This document shows positions 47,865-56,424 of a stretch of DNA of 64,000 nucleotides, in pieces (positions within the stretch are counted from its first letter, which is position 1; each line of letters opens with the position of its first letter). Source of the stretch: CAWDZK01 sp963807005 (GTDB taxonomy: Bacteria; Actinomycetota; Actinomycetes; JACCUZ01); the NCBI GenBank assembly GCA_963807005.1, contig CAWDZK010000004.1:124001-188000 (forward strand). Direction: 5' to 3'. The translations under genes were made by a program, and so were the position numbers. Below the pieces are notes generated by a model. That model had not been told where the DNA came from, searched no databases, and saw nothing but the letters and a program-made list of their open reading frames with translations.

Positions 47865-47888
47865 GTCGACCACGTAGACGTGGTCGAC
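47865..47888. repeat. Palindrome D, compensated variant of the repeat family
   Basis: GTCGACCACGT, a two-base centre (AG), then its reverse complement. Compared with the A/B/C palindrome core (GTTGATCACGT, centre TA), the two arm positions that differ are changed together in both arms, so the dyad is preserved. The second hairpin module is absent. It lies in the 210-base gap between the orphan kinase and pheS, which also has a TAGACT hexamer (47979-47984) likely serving pheS. Confidence 0.7.
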
Positions 47889-48017
47889 GCGCACCTGTCA
47901 TGGCGTGTGCGCCGCGCCAACTGCAAGGCCGCCGCGCCAAGCGGCGCCCGGCGACGCCCCCTCGTTCAGCCGCCCGCCTAGACTCGGGCGCCGATCCGAC
48001 CTTTCCGGAGCTCACGC

Positions 48018-49127
48018 ATGTCCGCACCCAACAAGTCCTACGACCCCGTGCAGGTGACCCCCTTGAACGCCGACGAGGTCGAGCAGGCCCGCGACGACGC
48101 CCTGGCCGCCGTCTCGGCCGCCGCCGACCTCGACCAGCTCAAGGCGGTCCGCCTCGAGCACGCCGGGGACCGCTCGCGGCTGGCGCTGGCCAACCGCGAG
48201 ATCGGCGCGCTGCCGCCGGCCGCCAAGGCCGACGCCGGCAAGCGGGTCGGAGCCGCCCGCCGGGCCGTCGCCGACGCACTGGCGGCCCGGCAGGAGCAGC
48301 TCGAGCAGGAGCGCGACGAGCGGGTCCTGGTCGAGGAGGCCGTCGACGTCACGCTGCCCTGGGACCGGGTGGAGCCCGGCGCCCGGCACCCGCTGACCAC
48401 GCTGACCGAGCGGGTCGCCGACCTGTTCGTCGCGATGGGCTTCGAGTGGTCGGAGGGTCCTGAGGTCGAGGCCGAGTGGTACAACTTCGACGCCCTCAAC
48501 ATGCCGCCGGACCACCCGGCGCGCACGCTGCAGGACACCTTCTGGATCGGCTCCGAGGACTCCGGCCTGGTGCTGCGGACCCAGACCTCGCCGGTGCAGA
48601 TCCGCACCATGCTGCGCCGCGACCCGCCGATCTACGCCGTGTCCCCGGGGCGGGTGTTCCGCACCGACGAGCTGGACGCGACGCACACCCCGGTCTTCAC
48701 CCAGGTCGAGGGTCTGGTGGTCGACGAGGGCATCACGATGGCGCACCTGCGAGGCACGCTGGAGCACTTCGCCCGCGCCATGTTCGGTGCCGACACCGTC
48801 ACCCGCCTGCGTCCGTCGTACTTCCCGTTCACCGAGCCCAGCGCCGAGATGGACCTGCGCTGCTGGATCTGCCACGGGGAGTCCGTCAACAACCCGGACC
48901 GGCCGTGCCGGACCTGCTCGTCCGAGGGCTGGATCGAGTGGGGCGGGTGCGGCATGGTCAACCCGCGGGTGCTGGTGGCCTGCGGCGTCGACCCGGAGCG
49001 CTACAGCGGGTTCGCCTTCGGCATGGGCATCGAGCGGACCCTGATGTCCCGGCACGGCGCCGAGGACATGCGCGACATGGTCGAGGGCGACGTGCGCTAC
49101 GCCCGTCCCTTCGGGACGGAGCTCTAG
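48018..49127 (+). CDS. pheS: Phenylalanine-tRNA ligase alpha subunit
   Basis: A 369-aa class II synthetase subunit. An N-terminal coiled coil (about residues 15-95) precedes motif 1 region HPLTTLTERVADLF, motif 2 with FWIGSEDSGLVLRTQTSP and IYAVSPGRVFRTDELDATH, and motif 3 GFAFGMGIERTLM. A CxxC pair (CWICHGES, CRTCSSEGW) lies near the active-site half. CCGGAG precedes ATG 48018, and pheT follows after 40 bases. Confidence 0.97.
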   Translation: MSAPNKSYDPVQVTPLNADEVEQARDDALAAVSAAADLDQLKAVRLEHAGDRSRLALANREIGALPPAAKADAGKRVGAARRAVADALAARQEQLEQERDERVLVEEAVDVTLPWDRVEPGARHPLTTLTERVADLFVAMGFEWSEGPEVEAEWYNFDALNMPPDHPARTLQDTFWIGSEDSGLVLRTQTSPVQIRTMLRRDPPIYAVSPGRVFRTDELDATHTPVFTQVEGLVVDEGITMAHLRGTLEHFARAMFGADTVTRLRPSYFPFTEPSAEMDLRCWICHGESVNNPDRPCRTCSSEGWIEWGGCGMVNPRVLVACGVDPERYSGFAFGMGIERTLMSRHGAEDMRDMVEGDVRYARPFGTEL

Positions 49128-49167
49128 TGCGGCCGCTGCAGTTGCCACGAGTGCGGACGGAGATCTG

Positions 49168-51657
49168 ATGCGGGCCCCGTTGTCCTGGCTGCGCGAGTAC
49201 GCCGAGCTGCCGGCCGACCTGACCGGCCGCGAGCTCGGCGAGCGGCTGGTCGCCGCCGGGCTCGAGGTCGAGACCGTCGAGCAGCCCGGTCACGACATCA
49301 CCGGCCCGGTCGTGCTCGGCCGGGTGCTGGCCTTCGACGAGGGGACCGCGTCCAACGGCAAGACCGTCCGGTGGTGCCAGGTCGACGTCGGCGAGGCGGA
49401 GCCGCGCGGCATCGTGTGCGGCGCCCTGAACTTCGCGGTGGGCGACCGGGTGGTCGTCGCCCTGCCCGGGGCCACCCTGCCCGGCGGCTTCGCGATCGCG
49501 GCGCGCAAGACCTACGGGCACGTGAGCGACGGCATGATCTGCTCCAGCCGCGAGCTGGGAACCGGCGACGACCACACCGGCATCCTGGTGCTGCCCGACG
49601 GCCTCGTGGGCGACGCCCAGCTGGGCGCCGACGCGGTCGAGCTGCTCGGACTGCGCGACGAGGTCCTCGACATCGCGGTCACCCCGGACCGGTCCTACGC
49701 CCTGTCCATGCGCGGCCTGGCACGCGAGGCGGCGACGGCGTACGGCGTGCCGTTCCGCGACCCGGCCGGGCTCGAGCCGTTGCCGGTGGAAGGCCCGGCC
49801 GCGGGGGGCCACCCCGGCGTCGTCGTCGACCCCACGGCCGCCGACCGGCTGGTCCTGCGGACCGTCACCGGCCTGGACCCGGAGGCCGAGACGCCGGTCT
49901 GGATGGCGCGGCGGCTGCTGCTGTGCGGCATGCGCCCGGTGTCGCTGGCCGTCGACGTCACGAACTACGTGATGCTCGAGACCGGCCAGCCGTTGCACGC
50001 CTTCGACCGGGGCCGGCTGCAGGGAGCGGTCACGGTGCGACGCGCGGAGCCGGGGGAGCGGCTGGAGACCCTCGACCACGTCAACCGCACGCTCGACCCG
50101 GGCGACGTCGTCATCGCCGACGACCGCGGTGCCGTCGGTCTCGCCGGCACGATGGGCGGCCTCACCACCGAGGTCGACGCCGGCTCCACCGACCTCGTGC
50201 TCGAGGCCGCGCACTTCGACCCGGTCGCCGTCGCCCGGATGGCGCGCCGGCACAAGCTGTCCTCCGAGGCGTCCCGTCGGTTCGAGCGCGGCGTCGACCC
50301 GCAGCTGCCGCCGGTGGCCTCCACCCGCGCGGTCCGGCTGCTGTGCGAGCTGGGCGGTGCGACGTACGTCGGGTCCACCGAGGTCCTGCACCCGCAGCCG
50401 GTGCGCCACATCGAGCTCGACCCGGCCCGCCCGGGCCGGACCGCGGGGATGCCGATCGATGCCGACCGGGTGGCGGGCACGCTCGCCGAGGTCGGCTGCA
50501 CGGTCGAGACCGGGGCGGTCCCGTGGGTCGTGACCCCGCCGAGCTGGCGGCCGGACCTGGCCCAGCCCGCCGACCTGGACGAGGAGGTCATCCGCCTCGT
50601 CGGGTACGACAGCGTCCCTGCGGTTCTCCCGCAGGCCCCGGCAGGCCCGGGTTTCTCGGCCAGGCAGCGGCTGCGCCGGCGCATCGGCCTGGCCCTGGCG
50701 CACGCCGGGTACGTCGAGGCGCCGTCGTACCCGTTCGTCGGGGACGCCGACCTGGACGCCCTCGGCCTGCCCGAGGACGACGGCCGCCGCCACGCGCTGC
50801 GCCTGGCCAACCCGCTCAGCGACCTCGAGCCGCTGCTGCGCACCACGCTGCTGCCCGGCCTGCTCACCGCGCTGCGCCGCAACGTCGGCCGCGGCACGAC
50901 CGACGTCGCCCTGTACGAGGTGGCCCCGGTGGTCCGGCCCGGGCCGGACCCGCTGCCGCCGCCCCCACGGCCCTCGGTGGACCGGCGGCCGGACGACGAC
51001 GAGGTGGCTGCGCTGGACGCGGCGCTGCCCGCGCAGCCGCTGCGCGTCGGTGTCGTCCTCGCCGGTGCGCGCACCCGGGCCGGCTGGTGGGGCCCGGGTC
51101 GCGACGGCTCCTGGGCGGACGCGGTCGAGGCCGCCCGGGTGGTGGCCCGCGAGGCGGGCGTCGAGGTCGAGGTGCGCGCCGACCAGCACCCGCCGTGGCA
51201 CCCGGGCCGGTGCGCCGCCGTCCTGCGCGACGGCGTCGTCGTCGGGCACGCCGGCGAGCTGCACCCCCGGGTGGTGGCGGCGCTCGGGCTGCCGGAGCGC
51301 ACCTGCGCGATGGAGGTCGACGTCGAGCTGCTGGGGGAGCGGGCCGAGCCGGTCCTCGCTCCGCGGCTGTCGACGTACCCGCCGGCGACTCAGGACGTGG
51401 CCCTGGTCGTCGACGTGCACGTGCCGGCCGCCGAGGTCGAGGCCGCGCTGCGCTCCGGCGCGGGGCAGCTGCTCGAGTCGGTGCGGCTGTTCGACGTCTA
51501 CCGCGGCGCGCAGGTGGGGGAGGGCAAGGCGTCGCTGGCGTACGCCCTGCGGTTCCGCGCGCCGGACCGCACCCTGACGGTCGAGGAGACCACGGCCGCC
51601 CGGGACGCCGCCGTGGCCGAGGCCGGCCGCCGGGTCGGGGCCGTCCAGCGTGCCTGA
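49168..51657 (+). CDS. pheT: Phenylalanine-tRNA ligase beta subunit
   Basis: An 829-aa subunit. An N-terminal tRNA-binding OB fold (CGALNFAVGDRVVVALPGATLPG), B3/B4 editing domain, B5 DNA-binding-like fold (WRPDLAQPADLDEEVIRLVGYD), catalytic-like core (LANPLSDLEPLLRTTLLPGL) and a C-terminal anticodon-binding FDX-ACB domain (STYPPATQDVALVVD, FRAPDRTLTVEET) are in normal order. ATG 49168; its last 8 bases overlap the downstream dehydrogenase gene. Confidence 0.97.
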   Translation: MRAPLSWLREYAELPADLTGRELGERLVAAGLEVETVEQPGHDITGPVVLGRVLAFDEGTASNGKTVRWCQVDVGEAEPRGIVCGALNFAVGDRVVVALPGATLPGGFAIAARKTYGHVSDGMICSSRELGTGDDHTGILVLPDGLVGDAQLGADAVELLGLRDEVLDIAVTPDRSYALSMRGLAREAATAYGVPFRDPAGLEPLPVEGPAAGGHPGVVVDPTAADRLVLRTVTGLDPEAETPVWMARRLLLCGMRPVSLAVDVTNYVMLETGQPLHAFDRGRLQGAVTVRRAEPGERLETLDHVNRTLDPGDVVIADDRGAVGLAGTMGGLTTEVDAGSTDLVLEAAHFDPVAVARMARRHKLSSEASRRFERGVDPQLPPVASTRAVRLLCELGGATYVGSTEVLHPQPVRHIELDPARPGRTAGMPIDADRVAGTLAEVGCTVETGAVPWVVTPPSWRPDLAQPADLDEEVIRLVGYDSVPAVLPQAPAGPGFSARQRLRRRIGLALAHAGYVEAPSYPFVGDADLDALGLPEDDGRRHALRLANPLSDLEPLLRTTLLPGLLTALRRNVGRGTTDVALYEVAPVVRPGPDPLPPPPRPSVDRRPDDDEVAALDAALPAQPLRVGVVLAGARTRAGWWGPGRDGSWADAVEAARVVAREAGVEVEVRADQHPPWHPGRCAAVLRDGVVVGHAGELHPRVVAALGLPERTCAMEVDVELLGERAEPVLAPRLSTYPPATQDVALVVDVHVPAAEVEAALRSGAGQLLESVRLFDVYRGAQVGEGKASLAYALRFRAPDRTLTVEETTAARDAAVAEAGRRVGAVQRA

Positions 51658-52477
51658 CACCGGGCCAGCGCCGTTGGTGGGCCAGGTCGGCCTGGTCACC
51701 GGCGGCGGGCGCGGGATCGGGCGCGAGCTCGCACTGGCGCTCGCCGGGGAGGGGATGGCGGTCGCTCTGCTCGGCCGCAGCCCCGAGCCGTTGGAGCAGG
51801 TCCGGGACGAGATCGCCGGCGCGGGTGGCCGAGCGCTGGCCGTGCCCGCCGACGTCACCGACGGCGCTGCAGTAGGGGCCGCCGTCGAGGCGGTGACCCG
51901 CGAGCTCGGCCCGGTGGACCTGCTTCTGAGCAACGCCGGCTTGCGCGAGTCCTCGGCGGCCGCGCCGTGGGAGGCAGACCCGGACGACTGGTGGCGGGCG
52001 GTCGAGACCAACCTGCGCGGGCCGTTCCTGCTGGCGCACGCGGTGCTGCCGGCGATGGTCGCCCGGGGGAGCGGCCGGGTCCTGCACGTCGGGAGCGGGA
52101 TGGGTCAGCGGCCGAACGCCGACTGGTCGGCGTACGCCGTGTCCAAGGCGGGCCTCTCGCGGCTCACCGACTCGCTCGCCGCGGCCCTCGACGGCACCGG
52201 CGTCACAATCCTCGAGGTCAGCCCCGGCCTGGTCCGTACCGACATGACCGAGACCATGTGGGGACCGGCCGACGAGCAGCGGTGGAACGACCCCGCCAGG
52301 ATCGCCGACGCCGTCGTCCGGTTCGCCCGCGGTGACCTCGACGCCCTGCACGGCCGGTTCGTGCACGCCGCCCGCGACGACCTCGACGCCCTGCTCGCGG
52401 CGGCCCCGCAGGTCGTCGAGCGCGACGCCCGCACCCTCCGGCTCCGCCCGTACGGCGACTCGGACCCGCTCCGCTGA
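51650..52477 (+). CDS. Short-chain dehydrogenase/reductase
   Basis: A 275-aa SDR. NAD(P)-binding TGGGRGIG at the N terminus, LLSNAG in place of NNAG, catalytic Ser in VLHVGSGMG, and YAVSK (Tyr and Lys of the YxxxK motif); EVSPGLVRTDM follows. The substrate is unknown. GTG 51650 overlaps pheT by 8 bases. A long nested inverted repeat begins 10 bases after the stop. Confidence 0.88.
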   Translation: MPDTGPAPLVGQVGLVTGGGRGIGRELALALAGEGMAVALLGRSPEPLEQVRDEIAGAGGRALAVPADVTDGAAVGAAVEAVTRELGPVDLLLSNAGLRESSAAAPWEADPDDWWRAVETNLRGPFLLAHAVLPAMVARGSGRVLHVGSGMGQRPNADWSAYAVSKAGLSRLTDSLAAALDGTGVTILEVSPGLVRTDMTETMWGPADEQRWNDPARIADAVVRFARGDLDALHGRFVHAARDDLDALLAAAPQVVERDARTLRLRPYGDSDPLR

Positions 52478-52487
52478 CCGTCAAGAT

Positions 52488-52563
52488 CGCTCGTTTGCGA
52501 CCTGCACCCCCGACACGCCGGCCTTCCAGCGGCGTGTCGCGTGACGGAGGTCGCAAACGAGCG
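52488..52563. repeat. Nested inverted repeat (cruciform-like)
   Basis: Outer arms CGCTCGTTTGCGACCT (52488-52503) and its exact complement (52548-52563), 44 bases apart. Inside, CGACACGCCG (52511-52520) pairs with 52530-52539 across a 9-base loop. It lies between the dehydrogenase and methyltransferase genes and may act as terminator. Confidence 0.85.
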
Positions 52564-52627
52564 TCCCCGGGGCGGTCGCGCAGGGCGGTGCGAGCCGCCT
52601 GTCCGGCCCGGCTGGCAGGATGTCCGG

Positions 52628-53296
52628 ATGCCTGAAACGTCCGAGACGACCGGTTCGACCGAGCTGCCGAGCATCCTCGAGTTCTGGGAGGGGCAGTCCG
52701 CCCGCTACGACGAGGAGGTCGACCACGGCCTGCGGGACGACGCCGCGCGCTCGGCGTGGCGGTCGCGGCTGGCGCAGTGGCTGCCCGGCGCGCCGAGCGA
52801 CGTGCTCGACCTGGGCTGCGGCACCGGCTCGCTCGACCGCCTGGCGCTGGACGCCGGTCACCGGGTGCTCGGCGTCGACCTGACGCCGGGCATGGTCGCC
52901 GCGGCGTCGGCGAAGTGCCCCGAGGGCACGTTCGTCGTGGGCGACGCGAGCGCGCCACCGGTCGGTGACCAGCAGTTCGACGTCCTCTTCGCCCGGCACC
53001 TGCTCTGGACGCTGCCCGACCCGCACACCGTGCTCGCCCACTGGGTCTCCCTGCTCCGGCCCGGCGGACGCCTGGTCCTGGTCGAGGGCCGCTGGTGGAC
53101 CGCGGGCGGCGCGCCGTACGCCCAGGGCGCCGACCAGATGCCGTGGCAGGGCGGGGTGCGTGCCGAGGACCTGGTCGCGGCCCTCGACCCGCTGGTCGAG
53201 CGGCTCGAGGTGGTCTGCCTCAGCGACGACGACGCCCTCTGGGGGCGGCACGTCGAGGACGAGCGCTACGCCGTGCTGGCCCACCTGGGCGACTGA
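52628..53296 (+). CDS. Class I SAM-dependent methyltransferase
   Basis: A 222-aa Methyltransf_11-type enzyme. The SAM-binding motif is VLDLGCGTGSLDRLALDAG, followed by VLGVDLTPGMVAAASAKCP, LFARHLLWTLPDPHTVLA and LLRPGGRLVLVEGRWW. The N-terminal ILEFWEGQSARYDEEVDHGL is typical of this subfamily. The substrate is unknown. ATG 52628 (MPETSETTG) is chosen; the upstream extension back to 52541 falls inside the nested repeat. Confidence 0.88.
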   Translation: MPETSETTGSTELPSILEFWEGQSARYDEEVDHGLRDDAARSAWRSRLAQWLPGAPSDVLDLGCGTGSLDRLALDAGHRVLGVDLTPGMVAAASAKCPEGTFVVGDASAPPVGDQQFDVLFARHLLWTLPDPHTVLAHWVSLLRPGGRLVLVEGRWWTAGGAPYAQGADQMPWQGGVRAEDLVAALDPLVERLEVVCLSDDDALWGRHVEDERYAVLAHLGD

Positions 53297-53318
53297 CCGC
53301 CCACGATCCGAACCCGGT

Positions 53319-53353
53319 TTGCATGAGGATGCACTTCTCCGCATACTCATGCA
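53319..53353 (+). promoter_or_regulatory. argC promoter overlapped by an ArgR-box-like dyad
   Basis: TTGCAT (53319-53324), 17 bases, CATACT (53342-53347): a near-consensus promoter. It is overlapped by TGCATGAGGATGC (53320-53332) and GCATACTCATGCA (53341-53353), inverted with one mismatch, resembling paired ARG boxes. argR lies in the operon. The predicted start coincides with GTG 53355. Confidence 0.7.
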
Positions 53354-53354
53354 G

Positions 53355-54386
53355 GTGGGACGGATCGCAGCGGTCGCAGGGGCCAGTGGCTACGCCGGGG
53401 GCGAGCTGCTGCGCCTGCTGCTGACCCACCCCGGCCTCGGCGTCGGCCCGATCGCCGCGGGCAGCTCGGCCGGGCAGCGGGTCACCGACCTGCACCCGCA
53501 GCTGCCGCAGCTGGCCGACCGGACGTTCGGCCGCACCGAACCCGCCGTGCTGGCCGACGCGGACCTGGTCTTCCTGGCGCTGCCGCACGGGCAGTCGGCC
53601 GCCCTGGTGGCCGAGCTGCCGCCGGAGCTGCCGGTGGTCGACCTCGGCGCCGACTTCCGGCTGGCCGACGCCGCGGCCTGGTCCGCGTACTACGGCGGGG
53701 AGCATGCCGGCACCTGGCCGTACGGCCTGCCGGAGCTGCCCGGTGCCCGCGCCGCGCTGGCCGGTGCCACCAGGGTCGCGAACCCCGGCTGCTACGCCAC
53801 GACCGTCGCGCTGGCGCTGGCGCCGCTGCTCGCTGCGGGCCTGGTCGAGCCGGCCGACGTGGTCGTGGCCGCGTCCTCCGGCACCTCGGGCGCCGGCCGG
53901 GCCGCCAAGCCCCAGCTGCTCGGCAGCGAGGTGATGGGCGCCCTGTCGGCGTACAAGGTCGGCGGCACCCACCAGCACACGCCCGAGATGGAGCAGGCGC
54001 TGAGCCGCGCGGCCGGCGCCGATGTCACGCTGTCGTTCACGCCGGTGCTCGCGCCGATGCCCCGCGGCATCCTCGCCACCTGCACCGCCGTGCTGACCGA
54101 CGGCACCGACGGGCAGACGCTCCGGGACGCCCTGCACGGCGCGTACGACGACGAGCCGTTCGTGCACGTCCTGCCGGACGGCACCTGGCCGAGCACGGCC
54201 GCCACCCTGGGCAGCAACAGCGTGCACCTGCAGGTGGCCGCCGACACCCACAGCGGCCGGGCGGTGGTCGTGGCGGTGCTGGACAACCTGGTCAAGGGTG
54301 CCGCCGGCCAGGCGGTCCAGAACGCCAACCTCGTGCTCGGCCTCGACGAGACCGCGGGGCTGCCCGTGGCCGGGATCGCGCCATGA
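53355..54386 (+). CDS. argC: N-acetyl-gamma-glutamyl-phosphate reductase
   Basis: A 343-aa NADPH-dependent enzyme, third step of arginine synthesis. It opens VGRIAAVAGASGYAGGELLRL; the catalytic Cys is in ATRVANPGCYATTVALAL, and GTHQHTPEMEQ and FTPVLAPMPRGIL follow. GTG 53355 lies seven bases after the CATACT -10 element, which argues for a leaderless message; ATG 53349 lies within the operator. First gene of argCJBDFRGH, all joined by 4-base overlaps until argG. Confidence 0.95.
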   Translation: MGRIAAVAGASGYAGGELLRLLLTHPGLGVGPIAAGSSAGQRVTDLHPQLPQLADRTFGRTEPAVLADADLVFLALPHGQSAALVAELPPELPVVDLGADFRLADAAAWSAYYGGEHAGTWPYGLPELPGARAALAGATRVANPGCYATTVALALAPLLAAGLVEPADVVVAASSGTSGAGRAAKPQLLGSEVMGALSAYKVGGTHQHTPEMEQALSRAAGADVTLSFTPVLAPMPRGILATCTAVLTDGTDGQTLRDALHGAYDDEPFVHVLPDGTWPSTAATLGSNSVHLQVAADTHSGRAVVVAVLDNLVKGAAGQAVQNANLVLGLDETAGLPVAGIAP

Positions 54387-55534
54387 GCGTCACCGCAGCG
54401 CACGGCTTCCGGGCTGCCGGGGTCGCCGCCGGGCTGAAGGCTTCCGGCCTGCTCGACGTGGCCGTGGTCGTCAACGACGGGCCGAGCCCGGCCGGCGCCG
54501 GCGTCTTCACGTCCAACCGGGTCAAGGCGGCCCCGGTGGTCTGGACCCAGCAGGTCGTGCGTGACGGTCGGGTGGACGCCGTCGTCCTCAACTCCGGCGG
54601 CGCCAACGCGTGCACCGGCCCGGCCGGCTTCCAGGACACCCACGCCACCGCCGAGTGGGCCGCGATGGCACTCGGCGTCTCGGCCGGCGACGTCGCGGTC
54701 TGCTCGACCGGGCTGATCGGCGAGCGGCTGCCGGTCGAGCAGCTGCTCGCCGGCATCGACGCCGCGGTCCCGCTGCTCGCAGTGAACGGCGCGGACGACG
54801 CGGCCCGGGCGATCATGACGACCGACAGCGTGCCCAAGCAGTCGGTGGCGGTGGGCGCCGGCTTCCTCGTCGGGGGCATGGCCAAGGGCGCGGGCATGCT
54901 GGCGCCCGGCCTGGCGACGATGCTGTCGGTCGTCACCACCGACGCGGTCGTCGAGCCCGCGCTGCTCGACGCGGTGCTGCGGCACGCGACGGCCGCGACG
55001 TTCGACCGGGTCGACTCCGACGGCTGCATGTCCACCAACGACACGGTGCTGCTGCTCGCCTCCGGCGCCTCCGGGGTGACCCCCACCGCCGAGCAGCTGC
55101 TGGACGCGGTCGAGACCGTCTGCGCGGACCTCGCCCACCAGCTCGTCGAGGACGCCGAGGGCTCGTCGAAGTCGATCGCCGTGGAGGTGGTCCGGGCCGA
55201 CTCGGTCGAGGACGCCGTCACGGTCGGCCGGGCGGTCGCCCGGAGCAACCTGCTCAAGTGCGCGATCCACGGCGAGGACCCGAACTGGGGCCGGGTGCTG
55301 AGCGCGGTCGGCACGACCGCCGCCGCGTTCGAGCCCGAGCACCTCGCCGTCGCGCTCAACGGCGTCTGGGTCTGTCGCGACGGCGCCGCCGCCGAGGACC
55401 GCGGCAAGTGCGACCTGTCGGCCCGCGAGGTCACCATCACCGTCGACCTCGGCGCCGGCGACCACGAGGCGACCGTGTGGACGAACGACCTCACGGCCGC
55501 CTACGTGCACGAGAACTCGGCGTACGCCACATGA
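54383..55534 (+). CDS. argJ: Glutamate N-acetyltransferase / ornithine acetyltransferase
   Basis: A 383-aa self-cleaving Ntn-type enzyme that recycles the acetyl group from N-acetylornithine to glutamate. The nucleophile region is GGMAKGAGMLAPGLATML, whose Thr becomes the N terminus of the beta chain after autocleavage; ITVDLGAGDHEATVWTNDL and the YVHENSAYAT C terminus are typical. ATG 54383 overlaps the argC stop. With ArgJ present the pathway is cyclic; whether it is bifunctional cannot be judged. Confidence 0.96.
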   Translation: MSVTAAHGFRAAGVAAGLKASGLLDVAVVVNDGPSPAGAGVFTSNRVKAAPVVWTQQVVRDGRVDAVVLNSGGANACTGPAGFQDTHATAEWAAMALGVSAGDVAVCSTGLIGERLPVEQLLAGIDAAVPLLAVNGADDAARAIMTTDSVPKQSVAVGAGFLVGGMAKGAGMLAPGLATMLSVVTTDAVVEPALLDAVLRHATAATFDRVDSDGCMSTNDTVLLLASGASGVTPTAEQLLDAVETVCADLAHQLVEDAEGSSKSIAVEVVRADSVEDAVTVGRAVARSNLLKCAIHGEDPNWGRVLSAVGTTAAAFEPEHLAVALNGVWVCRDGAAAEDRGKCDLSAREVTITVDLGAGDHEATVWTNDLTAAYVHENSAYAT

Positions 55535-56424
55535 ACCGGCACGCGAAGGCACTCGAGAAGGCCGGCGTCCTGGTCGACGCGCTGCCCTGGCTGGAGCGCT
55601 TCCACGGCCGCACCGTCGTGGTGAAGTTCGGCGGCAACGCGATGACCGACACCGCCCTGCAGTCCGCGTTCGCCGAGGACGTCGTGTTCCTCCGGTACGC
55701 CGGGCTGCGGCCGGTCGTGGTCCACGGCGGCGGCCCCCAGATCACCAAGGCGCTCGAGCGGCTCGGCATCGAGAGCGTGTTCCAGTCCGGCCACCGGGTC
55801 ACGACGCCGGAGGCGATGGACGTGGTGCGGATGGTGCTGGTCGGGCAGGTGCAGCGCGAGATCGTCGGGCTCGTCAACCAGCACGGGCCGTTCGCGGTGG
55901 GGCTCTCCGGCGAGGACGCCAACCTCTTCACGGCCGAGCAGCGCCTGCTCGAGGTCGACGGGCAGGCGTTCGACCTCGGCCTGGTCGGCGACGTCGTCTC
56001 GGTCGACCCCGGCGTGGTGCAGGGTCTTGTCGCGGACGGCCGGATCCCGGTCGTCTCCAGCGTGGCGCGCGGCGCCTCCGGCGGGGTCTACAACGTCAAC
56101 GCCGACACCGCCGCGGCCGAGCTCGCCATCGCGCTCGGAGCCGAGAAGCTGGTGGTCCTCACCGACGTCGAGGGCCTCTACCCCAGCTGGCCGGACGACG
56201 GCAGCGCGCCGTCGCCCGACGACGTGCTGTCGAGCGTCACGGCCGCCGAGCTCGAGGCGATGCTCCCGAGCCTGTCCAGCGGGATGCTGCCGAAGATGGA
56301 CGCCTGCCTGCGCGCGGTGTGCCGCGGCGTGCCCAAGGCCCACGTCATCGACGGCCGGGTGCCGCACGCCCTGCTCGTGGAGGTCTTCACCGACGAGGGT
56401 GTCGGCACCGAGGTGCGGCCATGA
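55531..56424 (+). CDS. argB: Acetylglutamate kinase
   Basis: A 297-aa amino-acid-kinase-fold enzyme phosphorylating N-acetylglutamate, usually the arginine-inhibited step. Motifs: VVVKFGGNAMTD, VVVHGGGPQITKALERLG, NADTAAAELAIALGAEKLVVLTD in pieces, and SGMLPKMDACLRAV. The N-terminal helix (AKALEKAGVLVDALPWLERF) matches the arginine-sensitive hexameric forms. ATG 55531 overlaps argJ. Confidence 0.96.
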   Translation: MNRHAKALEKAGVLVDALPWLERFHGRTVVVKFGGNAMTDTALQSAFAEDVVFLRYAGLRPVVVHGGGPQITKALERLGIESVFQSGHRVTTPEAMDVVRMVLVGQVQREIVGLVNQHGPFAVGLSGEDANLFTAEQRLLEVDGQAFDLGLVGDVVSVDPGVVQGLVADGRIPVVSSVARGASGGVYNVNADTAAAELAIALGAEKLVVLTDVEGLYPSWPDDGSAPSPDDVLSSVTAAELEAMLPSLSSGMLPKMDACLRAVCRGVPKAHVIDGRVPHALLVEVFTDEGVGTEVRP

